64,000 nucleotides of DNA from Crossiella sp. S99.2 (GTDB lineage Bacteria; Actinomycetota; Actinomycetes; Mycobacteriales; Pseudonocardiaceae). The translations under genes and the position numbers were made by a program. Location of the stretch: assembly GCF_023094165.1 (NCBI RefSeq), contig NZ_JALMDK010000018.1:1-64000 (forward strand), given 5' to 3'. Below the pieces are notes generated by a model, which was not told the origin of the DNA, searched no databases, and worked only from the letters and a program-made list of their open reading frames with translations. Of this stretch, positions 17,332-25,232 are shown one piece after another; position 1 is the stretch's first letter; the number at the start of each line of letters is the position of its first letter.

Positions 17332-17990
17332 CAACGACCAAGGCCGCGCGGGCGCAGGCGACCAGGGACCTGATCCTGGCCGCCGCGGAACGGCTTTTCG
17401 CCGAGCACGGGGTGTTCGCGGTGTCCAACCGGCAGGTCGGCGAGGCCGCCGGGCAGGGCAACAACACCGTGGTCGGCTACCACTTCGGCACCAAGGCCGA
17501 CCTGGTGCGGGCCATCATCCAGCGGCACGCCGACCCGGTGGAGGAACACCGCGGCCGCCTGGTCGCCGAGGCGGGTGACAGCCGGGAGATCCGGGACTGG
17601 ATGAACTGCCTGGTCCGCCCCATCGTCGACCACCTGGCCGCCCTGGGCAGCCCCACCTGGTACGCCCGCTTCGGCGCCCAGGTGATGACCGACCCCTCGC
17701 TGCGCCCGATCATGATCGAGGAGGCGCTGACCTCCCCCTCCATCGGCCGGATCGTGGACGGCCTGCACCGCAGCCTGCCCGACCTGCCGGCCGAGGTCCG
17801 CGCCGAACGCAGCGACATGCTCCGCCAGCTGCTGGTGCACATGATCGCCGAACGCGAGCGCGCCCTGGCCGAGGGCACCGACACCCCCAGGTCCAGCTGG
17901 CCAGCCGCCGGCGCGGGCCTGATCGACGCGCTGACCGGGCTATGGCTGGCCCCGGTCACCACCCCGACCACAAAGGACGCCCAACCATGA
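17328..17990 (+). CDS. TetR-family regulator
   Basis: A 220-residue regulator with an N-terminal helix-turn-helix (about residues 10-57: TRDLILAAAERLFAEHG, then VSNRQVGEAAGQGNNTVVGY and HFGTKADLV) and an all-helical ligand-binding C-terminus. I chose the ATG at 17328, which overlaps the P450 stop by 4 bp; another in-frame ATG is 9 bp upstream inside the P450 gene. Its stop overlaps the ferredoxin start by 4 bp. It probably controls its own operon through the palindrome at 16031. The ligand is unknown, but co-transcription with a P450 makes a hydrophobic substrate or product likely. Confidence 0.88.
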   Translation: MTTTKAARAQATRDLILAAAERLFAEHGVFAVSNRQVGEAAGQGNNTVVGYHFGTKADLVRAIIQRHADPVEEHRGRLVAEAGDSREIRDWMNCLVRPIVDHLAALGSPTWYARFGAQVMTDPSLRPIMIEEALTSPSIGRIVDGLHRSLPDLPAEVRAERSDMLRQLLVHMIAERERALAEGTDTPRSSWPAAGAGLIDALTGLWLAPVTTPTTKDAQP

Positions 17991-18181
17991 AGATCAGCGT
18001 CGACCAGGACCGCTGCTGCGGCGCGGGCACCTGCGTGCTGCTCGCCCCCACAGTATTCGACCAGCGCGAGCAAGACGGCATCGTCCTCCTCCTCAACCAG
18101 CACCCACCCACAGCCCTGCACAAGATCGTCCACGAAGCAGCCACCGTATGCCCCGCCGCCGCAATCACAGTGCAGCCCTAA
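17987..18181 (+). CDS. Small [3Fe-4S]-type ferredoxin, P450 redox partner
   Basis: A 64-residue ferredoxin starting MKISVDQDRCCGAGTC. The cysteine pattern (CGAGTC, then CP near the end in TVCPAAAI) is that of the single-cluster ferredoxins that pass electrons to actinomycete P450s. The ATG overlaps the TetR stop by 4 bp, so it is the third, translationally coupled gene of the operon and the obvious electron donor of the P450 at 16105. No ferredoxin reductase is present, so a shared housekeeping reductase must be used. Confidence 0.9.
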   Translation: MKISVDQDRCCGAGTCVLLAPTVFDQREQDGIVLLLNQHPPTALHKIVHEAATVCPAAAITVQP

Positions 18182-18195
18182 CCCCCACCCACACC

Positions 18196-18440
18196 GTGTT
18201 GGCCGTTCTCGTACGGTGAGTTGGCCGTTCCGGACGGTGAGTTGGCCGATGTGGGCGGTGAGTTGGCCGATGTGGGCGGTGAGTTGGCCGATGTGGGCGG
18301 TGAGTTGGCCGGATGGCGTACCACTTGGCCCAACTGGTACGCCCGCTTGGGCAAAACCGGCGTACCAGTTGGCCCAACTCGCCGGAAGATCGGCACGCCA
18401 GGGCGAATTCGCCAAAACTGGGTACGACAACGGCCAACAC
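18196..18440. repeat. Composite palindromic intergenic element, copy 2, with 21-bp tandem repeats
   Basis: A 245-bp element ending in inverted copies of the same 20-bp sequence as copy 1: 18196-18215 (one mismatch) and 18422-18440. Inside are five 21-bp units beginning GGTGAGTTGGCC at 18215, 18236, 18257, 18278 and 18299; the middle three are identical. After them come TTGGCCCAA/TTGGGC boxes as in the other elements. It fills the gap between the ferredoxin gene and the convergent EamA gene and reaches to 2 bp from the latter's stop. The tandem units look like slippage or recombination products within the element. Confidence 0.8.
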
Positions 18441-18442
18441 GC

Positions 18443-19297
18443 CTAAGCCGTTGCCACCAAGGCGATCCCGGCCAGCACCAGGGCCGCGCCGATCAGTCTG
18501 CGCACCGGGTTGGCCTCGCCGAACCAGCGCCAGGCCAGTAGCGCACCGAGCACAATGGACAGTTCGCGGACCGGGGCCACCACGCTCAGCGGCGCCAGCC
18601 GCATCGCGTACAGCACCAGCACATAGCCCAGTGGCGACAACACCGCGACCACCAGGACCTCGGTGCGGTAGGCCCGCCACACCGCGGCGACCCGCGCGGG
18701 CTGCCGCAGTGCCACCGGGGCAAGCAACAGGCTCTGGGTCAGGGATCCCAGGCAGAAGTAGATCAGCGGCGGGACCGCCAGGGTGGTCACCGAGTAGGCG
18801 TCCCACAGCGTGTAGCTCGCGATCGCCACTCCGGTCAGTCCGCCGTAGGCCAGGCTGGTGTTCAGCGCGCCGCGCTGGGAACTGGGCCCCAGCCCGATGA
18901 CGAACACCCCGCCGACGATCGCCGCCGCGCCGAGCAGTCCCGCCCAGCCCGGCCGTTCACCCAGCACCAGCACCGCGGCCAGCACGGTCAGCAACGGACC
19001 GCTACCGCGGGCCACCGGATAGACCACCGACATCTCACCCACGGCGTAACCGCGCTGCAGCACCAGGGCGTACACCGCGTGCAGCACCGCGCTCACCGCG
19101 ACCGCGAGCAGCCAGGTCCACCGCGCCGGGGTGTCACCGAGGAAGAAGGCCAGCACCGCGACCGGTCCGCAGATCAGCACCGAGGCGACCTGGTACAGCC
19201 ACACGAACGGCGCGCCCCCGTCCCCGGCCCGCTTGGCCGCGAAATTCCACAGCGCGTGCGCGATCGCGGCCAGCAGTACCAGGACGATGGCGGTCAC
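18443..19297 (-). CDS. EamA/DMT-family transporter
   Basis: A 284-residue inner-membrane protein with about ten hydrophobic helices in two EamA halves. Typical features are LLAAIAHALWNFAAKRAG at the N-terminus, VVYPVARGSGPLLTV at the end of the first half and a matching helix set in the second. DMT exporters move amino acids, metabolites or drugs; the substrate is unknown. It resembles the second EamA protein at 45293 (shared ALWN/AGWNLLVK, FVWLY and VVYPV-RG motifs), so the two are paralogues. The start is ATG and the gene is divergent from the SGNH hydrolase. Confidence 0.9.
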   Translation of the reverse strand: MTAIVLVLLAAIAHALWNFAAKRAGDGGAPFVWLYQVASVLICGPVAVLAFFLGDTPARWTWLLAVAVSAVLHAVYALVLQRGYAVGEMSVVYPVARGSGPLLTVLAAVLVLGERPGWAGLLGAAAIVGGVFVIGLGPSSQRGALNTSLAYGGLTGVAIASYTLWDAYSVTTLAVPPLIYFCLGSLTQSLLLAPVALRQPARVAAVWRAYRTEVLVVAVLSPLGYVLVLYAMRLAPLSVVAPVRELSIVLGALLAWRWFGEANPVRRLIGAALVLAGIALVATA

Positions 19298-19463
19298 CGG
19301 ACCTCCGGCAGGCTCTCGAATGGACTATCCGGACTCATCCTTGGCGGGCAGAGCGGGCCGGTCGAGTGATTTTGTACGCACTACTCCCGGCTGATTGACA
19401 GCGACGATCTTCACCAGCGACCCTGCAATCAAGGCGAATGCCTTGTGCCACAGGGGGGTTCGA

Positions 19464-20195
19464 ATGTCCGGACGCAGGCTTGGCAAAGTGCCGGTGATCC
19501 TCGTCGCACTCTGCGCGTTGATCTCCATCGGCTGGGTGAAACCACCCAGCCAACTCCGGATCATGCCGCTGGGCGACTCGATCACCGAGGCCCCCGGCTG
19601 CTGGCGCGCCTACCTCTGGGACCAGCTCCGCCGCGCCGGCCACACCAACCTCGACTTCGTCGGCACCAAGACCGGCGGCAGCTGCCCGGTGGGCCACGAC
19701 CGCGACCACGCGGGCTACAGCGGCTACCAGGCCGTCGGCATCGCCAGGGACAACCTGCTGCCCACCTGGCTGGCCGTGGCCAGACCCGACATCATCCTGA
19801 TGCACCTGGGCACCAACGACATCTGGAACGAAATCGGCACTGACGCGGTGCTGTCCGCGTACACGAGGCTGGTTGAGCAGATGCGCGCGAACAACCCCGG
19901 AGTACGCATCCTGCTCGCCCGCATCATCCCGATGGAAACCCCCACCTGCACCTCCTGCGCGGAGCGGGTGATGTCGCTCAACAACGCGATCACGGGCTGG
20001 GCCAACGGGAAATCCACCGCCCGCTCCCCCGTCGTGGTGGTGGACCAGTGGACGGGCTTCGACCCGGTCGCCGACACCTACGACGGGGTGCACCCGATCG
20101 ACTCCGGCTTCCGCAAGATCGCCGACCGCTGGTATCCGGCGGTGGCCGCCGCGGTCTGCGCGGCCACCGGCAAGGTCAACTGTGCCACCGGCTGA
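19464..20195 (+). CDS. Secreted SGNH/GDSL-family hydrolase
   Basis: A 243-residue esterase-like protein. The N-terminus GKVPVILVALCALISIGW is a signal peptide or membrane anchor. The SGNH blocks are present: GDSIT (nucleophile serine near residue 38), the Gly block around AGYSGYQAVG, HLGTND, and DGVHP with the Asp/His pair near residue 212. Four cysteines suggest disulfides outside the cell. Relatives act on acetylated polysaccharides or lipids; the substrate here is unknown. I start at the ATG at 19464, with a G-rich site CAGGGGGG upstream; a further in-frame start at 19395 would precede the signal sequence. A TTGACA lies at 19395-19400, but no good -10 follows it. Confidence 0.85.
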   Translation: MSGRRLGKVPVILVALCALISIGWVKPPSQLRIMPLGDSITEAPGCWRAYLWDQLRRAGHTNLDFVGTKTGGSCPVGHDRDHAGYSGYQAVGIARDNLLPTWLAVARPDIILMHLGTNDIWNEIGTDAVLSAYTRLVEQMRANNPGVRILLARIIPMETPTCTSCAERVMSLNNAITGWANGKSTARSPVVVVDQWTGFDPVADTYDGVHPIDSGFRKIADRWYPAVAAAVCAATGKVNCATG

Positions 20196-20233
20196 CGATT
20201 CTGTCGGCGGATCAGCGGTGTGATCCGCACTCC

Positions 20234-20298
20234 CGTACCACTTGGGCCAACTGGCACGCCCACTTTGGCCAAACCGGCGTACCAGTTGGCCCAACTCG
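20234..20298. repeat. TTGGCCCAA-box intergenic element
   Basis: An imperfect palindrome of three box units (CGTACCACTTGGGCCAACT, then CACTTTGGCC, then CCAGTTGGCCCAACT) separated by GCACGCC and GGCGTAC linkers. It lies between the convergent SGNH and GNAT genes. Its right half, with the following CGCCGGAAG, matches the same stretch in the 18196 element. The 20-bp end sequence is absent, so this is the short form. Confidence 0.7.
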
Positions 20299-20317
20299 CC
20301 GGAAGCCGTCGGCGCGC

Positions 20318-20836
20318 CTACCCGGTGGCGGTTCGCTCGAAGAAGAACCAGTACTGCTGCAGGTGTGGCGGGATCTCCGTGCCCGGATACGGCTCCCGCT
20401 GCGCAAAACCCCGCGACCGGTACATGCCCTGCGCGTCCGCCATGAACCGCGCGGTGTCCAGCCGGATCGTCGAGGCCCCCAGCCGGATCGCCTGGTCGAC
20501 CAGACCGTCGAGCAGCCGGGAACCAACACCCTGGCCGCGCCAGGCCGGGCGGACGTACATCCGCTTGATCTCCACGATGCCCGGCGCCAGGGTTCGCAGT
20601 GCCCCGGTCCCGGCCAGTTCGCCGGATTCGGTGGCCGCGACCAGCAGGACGCTCGACGGCTTGGCGTACTCGGCGAGGCTGGACCGCATGTCCGCGGGGT
20701 CGGTGGGTGAGTCGATGCCGAAGGTGGCCCGGAGTTGCCCGGTGGCCCAGGTCATGTACTCCACCAGGAGGTCACCGAGCGCGTCCGCCTCTGTACCGAG
20801 GGCTGCGGGGCGGACGGTGAGCACGGGGTGCGACAT
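20318..20836 (-). CDS. GNAT-family N-acetyltransferase
   Basis: A 172-residue single-domain acetyltransferase that would transfer acetyl from acetyl-CoA to an amine. The acetyl-CoA loop VRPAWRGQGVGSRLLDGLV (about residues 100-118) follows a conserved beta strand IVEIKRMY, and the C-terminus has YRSRGFAQREPY, the usual GNAT end. No signal peptide. The substrate is not predictable; proteins with this LGDLLVEYMTW opening are often annotated simply as GNAT. It is convergent with the SGNH gene and 25 bp downstream of the GntR gene on the same strand, so the two may be co-transcribed. Confidence 0.88.
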   Translation of the reverse strand: MSHPVLTVRPAALGTEADALGDLLVEYMTWATGQLRATFGIDSPTDPADMRSSLAEYAKPSSVLLVAATESGELAGTGALRTLAPGIVEIKRMYVRPAWRGQGVGSRLLDGLVDQAIRLGASTIRLDTARFMADAQGMYRSRGFAQREPYPGTEIPPHLQQYWFFFERTATG

Positions 20837-20861
20837 GATCGCAGGCTCTCACACCGGCCGG

Positions 20862-21554
20862 TCAGTCCGGCGCGGCCACCGACCGGCGGTCGGCCAGCAC
20901 CCGCTGTTTGGCGTTCTCGATGTGCTCCCGCATTCGCGCCGCCGCCTGCTCCGGATCACCCTCGGCCAGGGCCTGGTACACCGCGCGGTGTTCCTCGGCG
21001 GCCAGGCCGGGCGCGCCGCGGGCCGAGCCGAGTTTGGCGAAGAACCGGAAGCGCTGCACCTGGCCGCCCAGTGCGCGGTATGCCTTGGCCAGGAACGGGT
21101 TGTCCGCCTGGGTGGCGATCAGCTGGTGGAAGCGTTCGTCGATCAGCCAGTAGGAGCTGAACACCTTGTGGTCCGGTGACTTCGCGGCCGCGGCCAACTC
21201 GTCCACACTCGCCAGGACCTCGGCCAGGAACTCCGGGGTGGTGCGGCGGGCAGCCTCGTGGGTCAGCGCGGGTTCCAGTACCAGGCGGGCGTCCATCAGC
21301 TTGATCAGCTCGCGTTCGCTGAGCAGCGGCGCGACCCGGTAGCCCTTGAGCGCCTCGCGGTGCACCAGGCCGGTGTGTTCCAGGCGGGCCAGGGCTTCGC
21401 GCAGCGGGGTCTGGCTGACCTCCAGCTCGCGGGAGAGCGCGCCGATGTTGACCGCTTCGCCCGCCGACCACTTGCCGTCGGTGAACTGCGCGAGCAGCAC
21501 CTCGTACATCCGGTCCGCCAGTGGTTGCCTGCTGGACTTCCGCGGCGACGCCAT
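20862..21554 (-). CDS. GntR-family regulator, FCD subfamily
   Basis: A 230-residue regulator with a winged helix (about residues 10-75; LSRELEVSQTPLREALARLE is the recognition region) and a C-terminal FCD domain (about 85-220) with metal-binding signatures DERFHQLIA and EEHRAVYQAL...MREHIENAK. FCD proteins commonly bind sugar acids or other carboxylates and repress catabolic operons. It is divergent from the sugar-acid operon across 78 bp that contain a long perfect inverted repeat, so it very probably controls that operon and itself. Its ligand is likely a tetronate-type acid, by inference from the genes next door. Confidence 0.9.
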   Translation of the reverse strand: MASPRKSSRQPLADRMYEVLLAQFTDGKWSAGEAVNIGALSRELEVSQTPLREALARLEHTGLVHREALKGYRVAPLLSERELIKLMDARLVLEPALTHEAARRTTPEFLAEVLASVDELAAAAKSPDHKVFSSYWLIDERFHQLIATQADNPFLAKAYRALGGQVQRFRFFAKLGSARGAPGLAAEEHRAVYQALAEGDPEQAAARMREHIENAKQRVLADRRSVAAPD

Positions 21555-21594
21555 CCCCTGCCCTCCTGTCGACGCGTCACGATAGCCCGGCGGT

Positions 21595-21630
21595 CGAAAC
21601 TATACTATTGACATCGATCCTATAGTTTCG
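21595..21630. promoter_or_regulatory. Inverted-repeat operator/promoter of the sugar-acid operon
   Basis: CGAAACTATA (21595-21604) and TATAGTTTCG (21621-21630) are perfect complements 16 bp apart, in an unusually AT-rich patch. The right arm ends 2 bp before the ATG of the dehydrogenase, so a bound regulator would block both transcription and the start codon. TATACT (21601-21606) is a candidate -10 element for the operon. The divergent FCD regulator is the obvious ligand-responsive binder. Confidence 0.65.
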
Positions 21631-21632
21631 GC

Positions 21633-22613
21633 ATGAGCAAGCGAGTCCTGGTCACCACGCCCTACCTCGAACCCGGCGGGGAGGTGGACCGGCTGCTGAC
21701 CGAGGCCGGGTTCGACACCGTCTTCGCCCCCGCCACCCTGCGCCAGGCCACCGGGCTGACCCTGACCGGCGTGGTGCGCGAGGCAGACGGGATCGTGGCC
21801 GGCACCGACGCCTTCACCGCCGAGGTCATCGAGGCCGCGCCCCGGCTGCGCGTGTTCGGCCGCTGCGGGGCCGGGTACGACAACATCGACGTGGCCTGCG
21901 CGACCCGGCGCGGCGTGGCCGTCACACACACCCCCGGCGCGAACCGCCGCTCGGTCGCCGAACACGTCCTCGCGCTGATGCTCAACTGCGCCCGGCTCAT
22001 CCCGCAGAACACCGCCGCGGTCCGGGCCGGTGACTGGGCCCAGCGCAGCGGCCTCGAACTGCACGGCGCCACCCTCGGCCTGATCGGGCTGGGGGCGATC
22101 GGGCAGACCGTGGCCCGGCTCGCGCTCGCCCTGGGCATGCGGGTGCTGGCCACCGAACCGAACCCGGACCGGGAGTTCCTGGCCGAGACCGGCGTGCGGA
22201 TCCTGCCGCTGCCCGAACTGCTGGCCGAGTCCGATTTCGTCAGCCTGCACCTGTTCCTGGACGACTCCACCCGCGGCCTGATCGACGCGGAGGCGTTGCG
22301 CGCCATGAAGTCCGGCGCGTATCTGATCAACACCGCCCGCGGCGGGATCGTGGACGAGGACGCCCTCGCGGACGCGCTGGAACGCGGCGAACTGGGGGGC
22401 GCGGCGCTGGACGTGCTCGCCCAAGAACCGTTGCCCGCCACCAGCAGACTGCGTGGACTGGACACCGTGTTGATCACCGCGCACATCGGCGGCGCGACCA
22501 CGCAGGCCCGCTCCCGGTCCAGCCTGCTGGCCGCCCGGCAGGTGATCGACGTCCTGCACGGCCGCGCGCCCGCACACCTGGTCAACCCCGGGTACGCGCA
22601 GGAGGTCCGGTGA
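21633..22613 (+). CDS. D-2-hydroxyacid dehydrogenase (phosphoglycerate dehydrogenase-like)
   Basis: A 326-residue NAD-dependent dehydrogenase of the D-isomer-specific 2-hydroxyacid family. The Rossmann motif GLIGLGAIGQTVA starts near residue 149, the substrate residues lie in GRCGAGYDNID (about 72-82), the catalytic Arg in NTARGGIVDE (about 233), and the His in TAHIGGAT (about 287). It is first gene of a tightly packed operon with an isomerase, a racemase-like protein and a four-carbon sugar-acid kinase, so oxidation of a tetronic or similar acid at C2 fits best, in place of the usual LtnD/DenD dehydrogenases. True serine biosynthesis is unlikely here. No clear Shine-Dalgarno site precedes the ATG. 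Confidence 0.85.
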   Translation: MSKRVLVTTPYLEPGGEVDRLLTEAGFDTVFAPATLRQATGLTLTGVVREADGIVAGTDAFTAEVIEAAPRLRVFGRCGAGYDNIDVACATRRGVAVTHTPGANRRSVAEHVLALMLNCARLIPQNTAAVRAGDWAQRSGLELHGATLGLIGLGAIGQTVARLALALGMRVLATEPNPDREFLAETGVRILPLPELLAESDFVSLHLFLDDSTRGLIDAEALRAMKSGAYLINTARGGIVDEDALADALERGELGGAALDVLAQEPLPATSRLRGLDTVLITAHIGGATTQARSRSSLLAARQVIDVLHGRAPAHLVNPGYAQEVR

Positions 22614-23353
22614 TCGAGCTCGACCGCCTGGCCGCCAACCTCGGCTGGCTGTTCACCGAACTGCCCTTCGCGCAACGCTTCGACGCCGCGGCCGTCGCCG
22701 GGTTCACCGCGGTGGAATACGCCGACCCGTACCCCTTCCCGGCCGCCGAACTACAGCGCAGGCTCACCGACGCGGGCCTGACCCAGGTGCTGATCAACTC
22801 GCCGCAGGGTGGGACCGCCTGCCTGCCGGACCGCATCGCCGAGTTCCGCGCGGGTCTGTCCCTCGCACTGGGCTACGCGGTCGAACTGGGGGCGGCCTTC
22901 CTGCACGTGCCGGCCGGGATCCGGCCTCCGCAGCTCAGCCGGGACCGCGCGTTCGCCTGCTACGTGGCCAATATCGCCTGGGCGGCACAGCAGTCCAGGG
23001 ACACCGGCGTGCGAATTGTGTTGGAGTCACAGAACAAACAGGACAAGCCGGGTTTCCTGCTCGACAATCAGGCGCACGCCGCCTCGGCGGTGGAGGCGAT
23101 CGGCGCGGACCACGTCGGCCTGCTCTTCGACGTCTACCACGCCCGGCACGACGAGCCCGATGTGCTGGCCGCGTTGCGCGAGTTCCTGCCGCAGACCTGG
23201 CACGTGCAGCTCGCCGACGTGCCCGGCCGCGGCGAACCCGGCACCGGCGACATCCCCTGGCCCGAGGTGTTCGGCCTGCTGGAAGCGCATCGCGGCTGGA
23301 TCGGTTGCGAGTACCGGCCGAGCAGTCCCACCGGCCTGGGCTGGCTCCGATGA
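22610..23353 (+). CDS. Hydroxypyruvate isomerase/2-oxo-tetronate isomerase (Hyi/OtnI family)
   Basis: A 247-residue TIM-barrel isomerase of the xylose-isomerase-like AP2 superfamily. It has LAANLGWLFTELPFAQRF at the start, as Hyi and OtnI do, IVLESQNKQDKPGF in the middle carrying the expected metal-binding Glu, FDVYHARHDEPD, WHVQLADVPGRGEPGTG and the final GCEYRP with a second catalytic Glu. OtnI converts 2-oxo-tetronate to 3-oxo-tetronate, the step before OtnK, and an OtnK-like kinase is two genes downstream. The GTG start overlaps the dehydrogenase stop by 4 bp. Confidence 0.87.
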   Translation: MIELDRLAANLGWLFTELPFAQRFDAAAVAGFTAVEYADPYPFPAAELQRRLTDAGLTQVLINSPQGGTACLPDRIAEFRAGLSLALGYAVELGAAFLHVPAGIRPPQLSRDRAFACYVANIAWAAQQSRDTGVRIVLESQNKQDKPGFLLDNQAHAASAVEAIGADHVGLLFDVYHARHDEPDVLAALREFLPQTWHVQLADVPGRGEPGTGDIPWPEVFGLLEAHRGWIGCEYRPSSPTGLGWLR

Positions 23354-23985
23354 CCAGGGTCGCGCTGATCAGCGCGACACCCGCCGCCATCGGCCCGGCC
23401 ACCGCCGCGCTGGGCGAACGGTTTCCCGCGGCGGACCTGTGGAACTTGCTCGACGACAAGCTACTGGCGGACGCGCGCAACGGCGTCACACCCGAACTGG
23501 CGGAACGGATGCGGCGGCTGATCGCCTACGCGGTGCACGGCGGCGCGGACGCGGTGCTGCTCACCTGCTCGCTCTACGGCCAACTCGCCCGCACCAGCAC
23601 CGCATCGGTGCCGGTGCTCGCTCCGGATGACGCAGCCTTCGACGATGTGCTGGCCCGCGCGCCGCGCCGGGTGCTGGTGCTCGCCTCGATCGCGGCGGCG
23701 CTGCACGATTCGGTCACCCGCCTGCGCGACCGGGCGCCGCGGCTCCAGGTGGTCGGCGTGCACGCGCCGGAGGCCTTCGCCGCCACCGGCGACACCAAGG
23801 CGCTGACCGACATCCTGCTCCGTGCCTGCCAGCAGGAGTCCACAGTGGACTCCGTGCTGCTGGCCCAGTACTCCCTCGCGCCCGCCACGGTGCCGCTGGC
23901 CGCGGCGACCGGGTTACCGGTGTTCTCCGGCCCGCGCAGCGCGGCGGCCCGGCTGAAAGCGTTGGTGGGCCAATGCTCGGGGTGA
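23350..23985 (+). CDS. Asp/Glu racemase-superfamily protein with one conserved cysteine
   Basis: A 211-residue protein of the aspartate/glutamate/hydantoin racemase superfamily (start RVALISATPAAIGPA; middle VLLTCSLYGQLA). The first active-site cysteine is present in LLTCSLYG, but the place where the second is expected reads VLLAQYSLAPA and has none. Two-cysteine racemisation is therefore unlikely; single-cysteine members include decarboxylases and isomerases. In this operon the OtnC aldolase/decarboxylase of the classical tetronate pathway is missing, so this protein might supply the missing chemistry, though that is speculation. The ATG at 23350 overlaps the isomerase stop by 4 bp and decides the start. 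Confidence 0.75.
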   Translation: MTRVALISATPAAIGPATAALGERFPAADLWNLLDDKLLADARNGVTPELAERMRRLIAYAVHGGADAVLLTCSLYGQLARTSTASVPVLAPDDAAFDDVLARAPRRVLVLASIAAALHDSVTRLRDRAPRLQVVGVHAPEAFAATGDTKALTDILLRACQQESTVDSVLLAQYSLAPATVPLAAATGLPVFSGPRSAAARLKALVGQCSG

Positions 23986-25232
23986 TCGCGGACGACGTCA
24001 CCGGCGCCACCGACGTGGCCGTGTCGTTGCGTCGCAACGGGTTGCGCACCCTGCTGTACTTCGGCACGCCACCAGCCGAGACCGAGCTGCCCGCGGCCGA
24101 GGCCGTGGTGGTGGCGCTGCGCAGCCGGATGATTCCGGCCGCGGCCGCGGTCACCGACTCACTGCACGCACTGGGCTGGCTGCGCGGGCACCGGGTCCGG
24201 CAGGTCTACTTCAAGTACTGCTCCACCTTCGATTCCACCGCCGAGGGCAACATCGGCCCCGTACTGGCCGCCCTGGCCACCGCGCTCAACGCCCCGACCG
24301 TGGTGACCACACCCAGCTCACCGCAGCACGGCCGCACCCAGTACCGCGGCCACCTGTTCGTCGGCGACGACCTGCTCTCCGACTCCCCCCTGCGCGACCA
24401 CCCGCTGACCCCGATGCGCGACGCCAACCTGGTGCGCCTGCTGCGTGCCCAGGTCACCGACCCGGTCGACCTGCTCGGCCACGACACCGTGCGCGCGGGC
24501 GGGGCGGCCGTCCGGCGGGCGATCCGGCAGTCCACCGCCCGCTACCTGCTCGCCGACGCGACCACCGAACAGGATCTCCGGGTGCTGGGCCGGGTCCTGG
24601 CCGAGGCCCCACTGGTGGCCGGGGCGGCAGGGCTGGCGGGCGGACTCGCGGCGGCCACCGGCCGTGGTCACCCGCCCGAGGACGAGTTCAGCGTCACCGG
24701 CCCGGCCGCGGTGCTCGCCGGCAGCTGCTCGGCCCGCACCCGGGAACAGGTCGGCGAACTCCTGCGCCTGGGCAGGCCCGCGCACCGCCTCGACCCTGTC
24801 GCCCAGCCCGACCCGAAAACCCTTGCCGCCCAAGCACTCGACTGGTTCGACACCACCACCGGCGACGCCCCACTGATCTACTCCACGATGAGTCCCGCCG
24901 AACTGCGCCACACCCAGAACATCCTGGGCGTCGAGGGCTCAGCGCGGATCCTGGAACGGGCCACCGGCCTGATCGCGGTCGGCCTGGTGCGCCGCGGGAT
25001 CCGCCGGTTGATCACCGCGGGCGGCGAGACCTCCGGCGCGGTGGTGGCCGCCCTCGGCGTGCGCGGCGGCGCGGTCGGCCCCGAGGCCGCCCCCGGCGTG
25101 CCGTGGATCCGGCCGGTCGACCCCGCACATCCCTTGCTACTGCTCAAATCCGGCAACTTCGGCGACCCCGACCTGCTCGCCACCGCCTCGGAAACCCACC
25201 ACCCGGTCCCCCATCGAACGGATCCGCCATGA
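23973..25232 (+). CDS. Four-carbon acid sugar kinase (OtnK/DUF1537 family)
   Basis: A 419-residue kinase expected to phosphorylate 3-oxo-tetronate or a tetronate at O4 with ATP. LGVIADDVTGATDVAVSLRR at the N-terminus is the family's substrate-binding signature (IADDxTGA), and the C-terminal nucleotide-binding half holds LITAGGETSGAV and LLLKSGNFGDPDLL, both diagnostic of the DUF1537 family. It overlaps the racemase-like gene by 13 bp and the next gene by 4 bp. Neither OtnC (aldolase) nor PdxA2 (phospho-tetronate dehydrogenase), its usual partners, is present nearby. Confidence 0.9.
   Translation: MLGVIADDVTGATDVAVSLRRNGLRTLLYFGTPPAETELPAAEAVVVALRSRMIPAAAAVTDSLHALGWLRGHRVRQVYFKYCSTFDSTAEGNIGPVLAALATALNAPTVVTTPSSPQHGRTQYRGHLFVGDDLLSDSPLRDHPLTPMRDANLVRLLRAQVTDPVDLLGHDTVRAGGAAVRRAIRQSTARYLLADATTEQDLRVLGRVLAEAPLVAGAAGLAGGLAAATGRGHPPEDEFSVTGPAAVLAGSCSARTREQVGELLRLGRPAHRLDPVAQPDPKTLAAQALDWFDTTTGDAPLIYSTMSPAELRHTQNILGVEGSARILERATGLIAVGLVRRGIRRLITAGGETSGAVVAALGVRGGAVGPEAAPGVPWIRPVDPAHPLLLLKSGNFGDPDLLATASETHHPVPHRTDPP

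Noticed and set aside
18196..18330. CRISPR array
   Set aside because: The 21-bp units follow one another directly with no unique spacers, there are no cas genes, and the units lie inside the composite palindromic element.
18216..18446. A 76-residue repetitive protein (Ser-Trp-Pro-rich) encoded by the element
   Set aside because: No ribosome binding site. The repetition is a by-product of the 21-bp DNA repeat, and similar translated stretches appear in all frames of the other elements.
20862..21630. Possibility that the GntR gene regulates the GNAT gene only
   Set aside because: The long inverted repeat lies on the divergent side facing the sugar-acid operon, making that operon the better target.
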